Assembly: GCF_030848805.1 (NCBI RefSeq)
Contig: NC_092369.1
Coordinates: 1,530,798-1,594,797 of the forward strand
Direction of reading: 5' to 3'
From: Temnothorax longispinosus
Taxonomy: Eukaryota; Arthropoda; Insecta; Hymenoptera; Formicidae
Length of the DNA: 64,000 nt
A program made the translations under genes and the position numbers. Numbering within the stretch: position 1 is the first letter of the stretch; the number at the start of each line of letters is the position of its first letter. Positions 55,186 through 64,000 of this stretch are shown here, one piece after another. A model generated the notes under the pieces. The model did no database searches. It was not told where the DNA came from and saw nothing but the letters and a program-made list of their open reading frames with translations.

Positions 55186-55425
55186 CTGATTCCTGGCGAA
55201 CTGGAACCACGTATCGACGATGGCCGGCAAGCGGGAGTGATGATAGTGCTTGGTGGTCTTCACGCTGATAAACACATCGTCGAGATTCGTGGCGAACGGT
55301 GCCATAGTCGCCGTCGCCACCGGCGGCGTCACCGCCGACTCCTCGCTGATTAACTTTCTCAACGCCGGCACCTCCACTATCACGCTTCGGCTATTCACTT
55401 CCGCCACGTTCATCTCGTCGACCCA
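55186..55425 (-). CDS. fng: fringe, coding exon 2 (stem and start of the Fringe domain)
   Basis: This exon encodes residues 38-117 (80 codons, phase 0 at both ends). It begins WVDEMNVAEV after a CGCAG acceptor and ends FARNQ before a GTGAG donor. Residues 38 to about 83 form a luminal stem rich in Ala, Thr, Val and Pro, which looks shorter than the Drosophila stem. The Fringe glycosyltransferase domain starts near residue 85 with LDDVFISVKTTKHYH, a hallmark of the family, followed by SRLPAIVDTWFQFARNQ. This block is what separates Fringe from ordinary beta-1,3-galactosyltransferases. The join to exon 3 gives FARNQ-TWFFTD, the expected continuous family motif. The opposite strand is also open here but is only a shadow of this exon. 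Confidence 0.96.
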
Positions 55426-57643
55426 CTGCGACACACAATTACCAGAATATATTATTAAAATGAAGAGAAAAATGCGTGAGTTTCTTCTGCGGTAGACTTT
55501 CCTCGGCGCGCGGCGCTAAGAGGTATTGAGAAAGGATTGAAAAATATTTCTTACGACATCAAATTACTTGCATGGACACTGCAATGTCGTTTAATAAAAC
55601 AGGATGTCTTTTATTAATATTAACAGAGTAACTGATATAATATATCAAGATAGCTGATTATTATGAAAATATAATTATAATGTTCCGCATTAACACTTAA
55701 TTTGTTGTGCCGATTTGGATTCGATTTTTTCTCCACAAAGATATTAAAAAAATCATTTTTCTATTAATTTGTCTATTCTTAACATTAAATATCTTCACAA
55801 TGTTTCTTTGAGCTTTAATTTCGAACCCTATAAAAGTAAAATCTACTTAATATTAATTGAGAATGTAATATTTTGTTATTTAATTTACGCTACTCTCTCA
55901 ACCAAGTTTGTAAAAATGCATTCACTTTTAAATGTTAATTATTCAAAAACTATCAATGTCCGAATATTTTTGAATACCATATGTCTGTGACTAAAGCATT
56001 GATGCGCAAAATGCTTCCGTATAGACATTCACGTCATCAGTTTCTCAGGTAAACATTGTCATAATTAAGTAAATAATAAAAAGCTATAACTAAACCTAAT
56101 AGATACTTTTAACGCGCATGGATCTTATCAAAAAACGGCATCTTTTCTCTTTTAATATAATGTAACTTGAACGAGTGTGAGTAAAATTATAAAAACTATC
56201 ATATCGCTGATTTGCTACAACGACATAACTGCAAAAGAATGGTGAGAACTGAACGAAGAGTTGATATACCTATAGTTAGATATTTTTATTCCTCTACAAT
56301 CAGTTATCCTACACTAAAATAACATTTAAATATAATATTACAAAATTTTAATGATTTAAAACATTCAACCTCATTTTCTATAAAACTTTTTATTTGTTGA
56401 ATTGTGTCATTAATTGTTGCGGCAAATAGACGATATATCGCAGATTTATTTTAATTTTAACCACGGAATGTATTAAATGCAAGCTCTCTTCTTTCTACAT
56501 TCGCTCAGAGACAAATCTAAAACTTCAAACTTATCTGTCGCATCAAGGGTAGGTATGCGGCGACGACAACCCGACATTTCAAGCAAGGTTGTGCCGTAAA
56601 TTTCAAGATTACATCTACATGAGTCGTTTACGTATTACTTACGTTATGTTTAAACGAGTCTTTTTCATAGACAATATAAGCCGTGTAAATTATTGTAAAT
56701 TGAATAATTGATTGATTACTTTAAACTGTACTTTTGCAAACAGTCCTACAAAAATAAAAAGTAATTTTAGACTAGATTAAATGCATTTCAGTTATAATTT
56801 ATTTATTAATTGTACAGTGATATAAATTAAAGATACATGATACTAACACATATGTAAATACCAAAATATTATTTACATTGAACTGTGAGCTTTTAAACGA
56901 CAAAAAGCAGTATTTAGTGCTTTTCTTTTTTTCATAGAAAAAACCGAAATCTTTAAAATCATTGTTAATGTTTTATGGTAATTTTCCTAAAAATTGTGCT
57001 CAAATTAAATAATAACTAAAAATAAAATTGCAAACAAAACATAAATTTTTGATATTTCTGACGAAATAGAAACGTTCGATGATCCGTAGATTATTCATCG
57101 TTTATACGTCACGTTAAATTATTTTGCGGACAAGGTAAGAGATAGCATTAGACAGTAGACATTATATAGAGAATTATGACTTTACCAAAGATTGATTTAT
57201 AGAATGAGGAAGAAGTAATAGATAAAATATGGAATAATGAATTACTTAGGGCTAAAGGAAAGGCGTTGAAATAATTATGGAAACAGAAAGAGGTTAGAGT
57301 AAGGAAGAGTAGATAGGAGTAAGTATGGTTGCATAAAAGGTATGAGTGAGTTAAATTACTTTATAAACCAAGTCCACTTCTCGACATAAGTTGAAGTTAA
57401 TAAAAATTGATTAACATTTTTATTACATTTTAAATAAAGACCCAACCCTTTGATTTTGAGTAATTTCAAGCAACATATATATATAAGTATACGCCAACGT
57501 TGCGTCAGTCGGATTCAAACGATCTCGTTCGACTCGGTTTTGGCTGGCGGGCGAACGCAGGCGTCGCAGGACTGGAGTCCGCGTCGCCGGGACAGCAGGG
57601 GGATCTGGGGAGATAACGCGACGATAACGATCGTTCTAATTAC
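55426..57643 (-). other. Intron 1 of fringe (2.2 kb)
   Basis: This is a phase 0 intron with donor GTAATT after exon 1 and acceptor CGCAG before exon 2. It is AT-rich apart from the GC-rich first 130 bp next to exon 1. No feature is recognisable in it. Confidence 0.85.
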
Positions 57644-57754
57644 CTGGCGCGGTGCGACGGCCTGGTAGAGGAGAATCGTGGCGTAGGCGGTAGCGATGAC
57701 GAGCGCCAGCGCCTGCAGGCCACGTCTCGTCGTCGGCAGACCTCGTGGCATCAT
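57644..57754 (-). CDS. fng: fringe, coding exon 1 (cytoplasmic tail and Golgi signal anchor)
   Basis: This exon encodes residues 1-37 of Fringe, a Golgi type II glycosyltransferase that adds N-acetylglucosamine to O-fucose on Notch EGF repeats and so changes Notch sensitivity to Delta and Serrate. Translation shows a short basic tail (MMPRGLPTTRRG) followed by a hydrophobic signal anchor at about residues 13-32 (LQALALVIATAYATILLYQA). The Met-Met start, basic tail and LLYQ ending match the layout of other insect Fringe proteins, so I chose the start at 57754. An in-frame ATG at 57880 is also possible but would add a 42-residue proline-rich tail. The exon ends in phase 0 at CAG followed by the donor GTAATT. 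It is GC-rich. A 500-N gap begins 141 bp upstream, so promoter and transcription start are not visible. Confidence 0.9.
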
Positions 57755-57895
57755 GCCCGGGCCGACGGCGACGGCGACGGCGAGCGGCGTACGAGCCTGG
57801 GGGCTGCTAACGGACTTGCAGGGCCACGGGCCCCCACGTTCCACCACCGCGGGATCCGCGCAACGATCCTTCGGGCTCATCGACGGCCGCGCCGC
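57755..57895 (-). other. Probable fringe 5' UTR / upstream in-frame open region
   Basis: The reading frame of coding exon 1 stays open from the chosen start back to the assembly gap, with an in-frame ATG at 57880. The predicted extension (MSPKDRCADP...) is Pro-, Ala- and Val-rich and contains a GTCGCCGTCGCC-type triplet repeat. It does not resemble the short cytoplasmic tails of insect Fringe proteins. I read it as 5' UTR with fortuitous openness in GC-rich sequence, although an extended N terminus is not excluded. Confidence 0.5.
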
Positions 57896-58395
57896 NNNNN
57901 NNNNNNNNNNNNNNNNNNNNNNNNNNNNNNNNNNNNNNNNNNNNNNNNNNNNNNNNNNNNNNNNNNNNNNNNNNNNNNNNNNNNNNNNNNNNNNNNNNNN
58001 NNNNNNNNNNNNNNNNNNNNNNNNNNNNNNNNNNNNNNNNNNNNNNNNNNNNNNNNNNNNNNNNNNNNNNNNNNNNNNNNNNNNNNNNNNNNNNNNNNNN
58101 NNNNNNNNNNNNNNNNNNNNNNNNNNNNNNNNNNNNNNNNNNNNNNNNNNNNNNNNNNNNNNNNNNNNNNNNNNNNNNNNNNNNNNNNNNNNNNNNNNNN
58201 NNNNNNNNNNNNNNNNNNNNNNNNNNNNNNNNNNNNNNNNNNNNNNNNNNNNNNNNNNNNNNNNNNNNNNNNNNNNNNNNNNNNNNNNNNNNNNNNNNNN
58301 NNNNNNNNNNNNNNNNNNNNNNNNNNNNNNNNNNNNNNNNNNNNNNNNNNNNNNNNNNNNNNNNNNNNNNNNNNNNNNNNNNNNNNNNNNNNNNN
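57896..58395. other. Assembly gap of exactly 500 N
   Basis: The gap is a run of 500 undetermined bases, so its length is probably nominal. One side is the GC-rich start of fringe. The other side opens directly into the arm of a large inverted repeat (58396-58908). The fringe core promoter and upstream untranslated exon or exons, if close, are hidden in it. Confidence 0.99.
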
Positions 58396-58908
58396 TCTTT
58401 TTATTATACATTGAAGATGTAAAAAAAATTTTTTTTGTATATAAAATCATGTTTGTACACTCTGTCAAAAGAGGCCGTGTGCGTCACGGGGATCCAGCTG
58501 GTGTACATACATACATGATTTCGGCTGACTGGTATGACCTAGAACAGAAATCCAAAAAAATTCTTAATCTGTGATAAATTGGCTATGGAAGTACGTAGGA
58601 TTTTTAAAAAATATTGATTTTTGCGAAATTGACACTAATTTGAACAAGTGTCCAAATTTACACTGAAAAATCGTGTATAAAATTGGTTCCCCAAAAAAAA
58701 CTAACAATTTAATTTAAAAAATCCTACGTACTTCCATAGCCAATCTATCACAGATTAAGAATTTTTTTGGATTTCTGTTCTAGGTCATACCAGTCAGCTG
58801 AAATCATGTACACCAGCTAGATCCCCGTGACGCACACGGCCTCTTTTGACAGGGTGTATTTTATATACAAAAAAATTTTTTTTACATTTTCAATGTATAA
58901 TAAAAAGA
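58396..58908. repeat. Large inverted repeat abutting the assembly gap
   Basis: The left arm (58396 to about 58612) and right arm (about 58705-58908) are nearly identical inverses. They share AAAAGAGGCCGTGTGCGTCA, TGGTATGACCTAGAACAG and GGCTATGGAAGTACGTAGGA. The left arm has small insertions. The spacer is about 90 bp. The left arm starts at the first base after the N run, so the element is probably cut by the gap. It looks like a fold-back DNA transposon, with no coding sequence. Confidence 0.85.
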
Positions 58909-58996
58909 CCCCTTAAAGCCGATTTTTGATTACTCTATTCCTTATATGTTAGAACAAATCGTGAAAAGAGTTCATGCTTAAAAGTGTTATACCCTT

Positions 58997-59638
58997 TTAA
59001 AGTGATGCTGAAGCCGTCTGTATAACCGACAAACGTACCATTTTCTATGTTATCGACTATATCTGTCCTTGTATAGACAAAGATATAGACAAGGCGAGCA
59101 CGCTACCGTGCACGCACACATACGCACGATGCACGTCGACCGTATACTTTTATATTACGCTTCCAAATCTTGATTTGGAGGGTTTATCGATGTTTTTCTT
59201 GTTATTGTGCACGTCGGGGGAACTTGTTTTCGCGTTCGTACTAATGGTATAATATATCTCTTATATGAAATACATCTTGTGACGAGCTGACAGCTCGCCG
59301 CAACTCGAGACGCTATATTGGGATAAAAGTAGAATAAGGAAATCTGTACTTCCGTAATTTTTTCTCGTTTTCTATATAAAATCAGAGTTCCCCCGAATCA
59401 TTAATGTATGGCTGCGTTCGCCTTGGGCGCTTTCGTGCTGAAAGCGTCAGTCTATCTTTATTGCTCATTACATGTTGAAAAAAAATGAAGTGATGCTTTC
59501 AGCACGAAAGCGTCCAAAGCGAACGCAGCCTATATGTACTGCAATTCTGGAAAAGAATTTTTAATTCTGTCAAATTAATACAACGCTACATGACGACAAA
59601 AAATGCCGGTAAAACAGACGGCTCCAGCATCTCCTTAA
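58997..59638. mobile_element. TTAA-flanked miniature element with AGTGATGCTG ends
   Basis: TTAA flanks each end. The left terminus AGTGATGCTGAAGCCGTCTG and the inverse of the right terminus (GGAGATGCTGGAGCCGTCTG) match at 16 of 20 positions, with weaker similarity further in. It contains a second element at 59410-59530. No transposase is visible. Confidence 0.7.
59410..59530. mobile_element. 121-bp miniature element nested in 58997-59638
   Basis: The inverted ends are about 38 bp long: GGCTGCGTTCGCCTTGGGCG at the left against the inverse of CGTCCAAAGCGAACGCAGCC at the right, with TTTCGTGCTGAAAGC shared inward. TAT on both sides may be a 3-bp target duplication, which would fit a PIF/Harbinger-like element. 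That family call is tentative. Confidence 0.75.
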
Positions 59639-60428
59639 GGTAATGTCTCGCGCCAAGTGCTTAGCGCGAGACTGCCCCGTGTTTTTACTCGTGCCGGCGC
59701 CGCTTGTGAGTAGGCTCAATCAATTTATCAGATCTCAATAACGGCTCAACCGATCAAGTTCTAAGTAGGCTCAATCGATAACTTGGATTTGGATTACATA
59801 ATAAAACTGTTTATTTTTCCTCTATGTATACCCTACAAGCGGAGCTATTGCGAAACAAAGTTCAAACCTGGAAAAAACGTCGTCCTCATTATTATTGTCG
59901 TCTGTGTCAAAATGTGGTACACGTGCAATTTCTGACATTCTAAAATTGCGTTAGCGCAGATAAGATGTATGTATCATAGCTTCTGGCAAGATGTAAAGAA
60001 CATAGATATGCTTGCTGAGATACGCTTTTCTTTTCTAATTGTCATTGGTTGGGAGAAGGAAAGATGAAGGAAACCGTTTACGTGGTTATTGAGTTACGTG
60101 GTTACGTTACATGTTGAACTAATCAAGAGACACGGTAGTGTCTCGCGCCAAGTACGCGCGTCCGAAACGTTTGTTATTTTTTGCTTTAATATAGAATTTT
60201 TTAACACTAACACCTTATTACGGCTCGACGCTTCTTTTTCTTCGATTGATTTTTAATCTTGTGAGCCTTTTTGTTATATATTGTTATATATTTGTCATAC
60301 ATTTTTAATAATTAATTAAAAACCTCGAAAAATAAAAGAAAGATAGTCATAAATTGTACATATAGGTAACTCATTATATACGAAATTGTTAACATGCCTA
60401 TTATCTTTTGATTACAAAGGTGACGTCT

Positions 60429-60432
<4 letters not shown>

Positions 60433-60462
<30 letters not shown>
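60433..60462 (+). repeat. (TC)n microsatellite
   Basis: An uninterrupted TC dinucleotide tract of about 30 bp lies upstream of fringe. Confidence 0.9.
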
Positions 60463-60466
<4 letters not shown>

Positions 60467-61439
60467 GAATAGAATTTTAAATTTTAAGAAAAAAAATTTG
60501 AACAAAATAAAAATTATATTCATCGTACGTCGTAATAAAAATAACTAAAATTACGTTCTTTACTCATATGATATAGTTAAATCTATCAGAAATATTCTAA
60601 TAATCTGTTAATAATCTTACTGTAGTCTTTATATTGTAAAACATAGTACGCAGATTCTTCTTATAGATACTCAAGTTCACTTCTAATAAAAATTATTAAA
60701 AAAGTGTCCTTTTTACCTTATTTCTTCCAACGGTAGATATCTTTTCACGTGGACTCAATTCTGTATACAATAGAGTCTGATATTAATATAATCAGAAATA
60801 AAAAAAATTAAAATTTTTTTATAATTTTTTTTTTAAATATTTTTCCTTCCTTCCCTTTTTCTTTTGTTATCATTTTACTTTTTTTTTATCCAATGCTTTA
60901 AATCTCACGTTGTAGATCCATGTATAAGAAATAACCTTATACAGTCATCATAATGCATTTGTACAAAGAGCAGTATTAACAGTGTGAAAACAAAAGCCAC
61001 TTACTGAAAATAAAAAATAATACAAAGTATCATTTCTAAAAAATTAAAAATAAAGATTATAATAAAAACAATTTATAAAACTTAACTAAAAAACACGTTT
61101 GATACATCTAAAAGAAAGAAAAACACGTCGTTAACGTAGAAGTAATTTCAACGTAAATATACCTAAATAAAACATTAAAATACTTAAATTAAACATTTAA
61201 AACTACGACATTTTCCATTTTCTGTAGCTGTTACTAATACACTTAACCCGTCGATACACATGACACATAACTGTAAAAATATGCGATAACAGCTGTTCAT
61301 GAAGTAAATAAGCGCAGCGAGAGAACCACGCAGCATTGCAGAAAAGAGGCAACAATAACTACGATATATTCGAGTATCGACTTTGCACGCCTTTTTTAGA
61401 GAGGGAAGGAATTGGCAACGTTTTATAATTCTATTATAT

Positions 61440-62822
61440 TCTTTTGTCTTTTTTACCCCTACTTTATATATAATTATTTAAATTTTGGGTTAGTTTTTAC
61501 GTTACAAACATTTGAAATTTTGAGGTATCCATACATACATGCCACCTTATAAAATTGGGTCTAATCAACCAAATCTTAAAGAATTGTACATGAAATAGGG
61601 GTAGAACAGACCGAAGATGATAGAATTAGAAATAGCCCGATATCTCAAAATTTACGGAAGTTATAGCTACCACAAACATTTCTCAAAAACAGAATAATAA
61701 ATTTCTTCCGCCAGTATAGAATAACAATTAAAGTAATTTTAAATCTACCGTGACTGGCAATATATAACGTCTTTCCGATATGAACATTGAAAAACTGTGA
61801 GCCAATTTGGTTTGTCGGATTCACACAGCACTTTTCCGGATCAGTCATCGAGACATTATTAATTTCGACCATGGGTTTTGGTCCGTTGATGTAATTTCTC
61901 ATTTGCAAGGTGTAGGGGAGACCGGGGGGCAAACTCGCCACTGGGGCAAACTTGACACCAGGCTTTTTGCCAATTTAAATCTATCGTAAAAACCTGCCTT
62001 TCTTACTGTAAATGCGTCTTTATGTGCCAATATTATCAACGGAGTTTGGTGACATTCCGAGAGTTATGGTGTATATTCTAATGCGACATGAGCGTTTTTG
62101 ATGGTGAAAAGTAATTTTTCTAATCTCTCGAAAATGGTCTACTCTTTCATCGAGCTCTACTTTTGCGAATCTATCGGTAAAAGTGATTTTGATGAGAAAT
62201 TCGATGCTCTATACGAATCCGATAATAGTTTTTGCATTGTTTTAAATTTTTTATATTTTTGGAGTGACAAAAGTGAAAAACGACATTCGGGGCAAAGTCG
62301 ACATCACACACCGTTTTGTCGGTTCCCAATAACAAACGATGCTTGTCGCATGCAGCCGTATGGCTCGTGACAAATGTGTGCGCACGTTTACGCGCAAATT
62401 TACTTGTATAAATTGTTTTTCAGACTAGAGTTTATTTCTGTACTTTCTAAATACACAATGTATGTTTAGTTTCAGACAATAAAAAAAAAGTTCCAGATCA
62501 AATTGTGTCGATCAGGCAGTGTCGAGTTTGCCTCGGCATTTTTCTATTTGAAAATTTGTTTACGCGTCACTTTTCCTTTCTTGGGGGCAAAACTAACCGA
62601 CGTACAGCAAAACTGCCTTAAGCAATTTTGTACTTGAACTCTTTAAATGTGTACCATTAAATTTGCTTAAAAATTTTAATTAATTGTTGAAAATTGTCTT
62701 TGAAAAAATCATGTCGAGTTTGCCCCGATCTCTCCTACACACACACATGCTAAACACCGTGGCAGCGACAACTCCAAAAAAAATTTTTTTTAAGAAAACA
62801 AAGCTTTCTCTATGAGGAAGCA
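61440..62822. mobile_element. Second copy of the composite hairpin family, split by another element
   Basis: CTACCCCTACTTTATATATA (about 61455) and its inverse context CATGAAATAGGGGTAGA (about 61590) match the inner inverted repeat of 29503-30110. ACAAAGCTTTCTCTATGAGG (about 62799) matches that element's right end. The element at 61910-62740 sits between these parts, so it may have inserted into an older copy. Confidence 0.6.
61910..62740. mobile_element. 831-bp element with TGTAGGGGAGACCGGGG ends
   Basis: The left end TGTAGGGGAGACCGGGG and inverse right end TGTAGGAGAGATCGGGG match at 15 of 17 positions, and CAAACTCG follows in both. GGGGCAAA-like motifs recur through the interior. An open frame of 90 codons on the plus strand (62098-62370) is not like any protein I know. 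It is a non-autonomous DNA transposon. Confidence 0.75.
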
Positions 62823-64000
62823 AAAAGAATCTATCTTACAATTAGCGTATCACGAAACAGGACTACGATACGTCCCAAAAATATTTTAATTCTATAATCT
62901 TACAGTGGGTTTAAAAGTATTTAACTTTTTTTAATGTTTATTATACTTTCTCTTTTTATTTGGCACAATTTTATGATTTTAACACTTTTTTTTAAAAACA
63001 TTTTTAACATTTCTAAAATTATGAAATGTTGTACAAGACTAATACATGTTACACGGCACACGTATTTTGTATTTTTGATTGGATATATTAAAACAATTTC
63101 GTACAACAGATTTTTTCAATAATGTATAACAGTTTTTCATACTGACGTGTGCACTTGGCACGTTTCCTTCTTTTTTTCAAAGATTTTTTATTAATAATAT
63201 CTACATTTTCTGCTGCTCAGAAAGCAAAACTAGAGACAATTTTCTTATGCAATAGGGCCCCCTACTATCGATTGAACCTATTATAAATTTAATCAGTCCA
63301 GCCATTATTGAGATCCGATAATTGTACTTCACAGTTCAACCAAGCGGCTTGAATATAGATGCTTGGCTTGTCTTGCCGCTGCCGCGCATATACTTGGCGC
63401 GAGACATAGCCATGCCTTTTGAACGTGCTTGTCATCAAGTTACATTTGTATAATATACGTGAGAATCAACATTATTTTAACTGTAAATATTATTTTAATG
63501 ACGTCAATTTATTGAAATTAATAATCGCTTTTTAAGCTGTCAAAATTTTGCGGAACTTGCATATATAAGGTCCTTATTGTTTATTAGATATGCATAAGTA
63601 ATTACATTTTACCAATGACTTTGATCTTGTGCCCAAGTAGAAATTCAACCAGTTTTTAGCCAATAATTGACCAGGAATCATGGCCAACAATTACTAGCTA
63701 GTTTCTAATTACTAACTAGTTTGACTTGTAATAATAATTACAAGTTTTCTTTCGTAATTGTATCAAGATGGAAAATTTAGAGCTTGTTTCCTTTATTATG
63801 AATACACACGTGATTGCAATAGATTTTTAATCATTTCTATAAAAATGTCTAAAAATTTATGGTACTCGAGATGATTAAAAAAGAAGAGAAATATTTTGAA
63901 TTAAAAATACGTCGTAACAATTTGTTACAAAGAGTACCTATAATTAATCGGCGAAATTGGGTGATTTCTTTACTTTTATCAAACAAATGTTTTATGTGAA

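Larger units (their letters stand above)
59643..63406. repeat. Three copies of TGTCTCGCGCCAAGT bounding a repeat-rich block
   Basis: The exact 15-mer occurs at 59644-59658 and 60139-60153 on the plus strand and inverted at 63392-63406. The sequence next to the first copy (GTAGGCTCAATC..., ATCTCAATAACGGCT, about 59711-59780) is also found inverted and diverged next to the last (about 63266-63330). This suggests terminal inverted repeats of one or two DNA elements, with another repeat family inserted inside. The first copy also forms its own hairpin, GTCTCGCGC...GCGCGAGAC. Confidence 0.6.

Noticed and set aside
55250..55495. 81-codon plus-strand frame
   Set aside because: It is the antisense shadow of fringe exon 2.
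57696..57895. Plus-strand open frame across the gap
   Set aside because: It is the antisense shadow of GC-rich fringe exon 1, and the continuation is only N.
62098..62370. 90-codon frame as a possible transposase remnant
   Set aside because: No catalytic motif or similarity to a known transposase is visible; it lies inside a non-autonomous element.
1..64000. CRISPR arrays, operons, ribosome-binding sites or prophage
   Set aside because: The window is animal nuclear DNA. Tandem CACATA, ATATCT and similar tracts are microsatellites, not spacer arrays.

Overview
The window is eukaryotic, from an animal nuclear genome, and almost certainly insect. It is AT-rich with GC-richer, CpG-containing patches. 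It has very long introns with canonical GT/AG splice sites, many non-autonomous transposons, microsatellites and a 500-N scaffold gap. The only protein-coding gene I can support is an insect-type fringe. The gene's protein sequence and the mobile-element content fit a hymenopteran, possibly an ant, but that placement is an inference.

The gene is fringe, on the minus strand, encoding the Notch-modifying O-fucose beta-1,3-N-acetylglucosaminyltransferase of the Golgi. Five coding exons can be joined exactly in phase: 57754-57644, 55425-55186, 47991-47943, 43604-43502 and 14053-13894 (111, 240, 49, 103 and 160 nt). They total 663 nt and 221 codons with no frame break. They carry the cytoplasmic tail, signal anchor, stem, N-terminal part of the Fringe domain and the catalytic DDD motif. 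The C-terminal part was not found and should lie beyond position 1 of the window on the minus strand. Introns are about 2.2, 7.2, 4.3 and 29.4 kb, plus an incomplete one of at least 13.9 kb.

The introns hold no convincing second gene. They do hold many mobile-element remnants. These include a tRNA-derived SINE with a perfect 16-bp target-site duplication (12800-13065) and a dispersed family with TACTCTCTAAA ends in at least five copies. There are also fold-back elements (11339-11866, 13246-13477, 18356-18481), a 1.2-kb element with 19-bp perfect terminal inverted repeats (17119-18321), two TTAA-flanked piggyBac-like miniature elements and three CACT-ended, TA-flanked miniature elements. Several short perfect hairpins or palindromes are also present.

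Upstream of the gene (58396-64000) there is a nest of transposons inserted in and beside one another. It starts with a large inverted repeat that runs directly into the assembly gap. The gap lies immediately 5' of the first coding exon, so the fringe promoter and most of its 5' UTR cannot be seen. I found no undescribed multi-gene system. The most interesting points are the architecture of fringe and the palindrome-rich repeat families.
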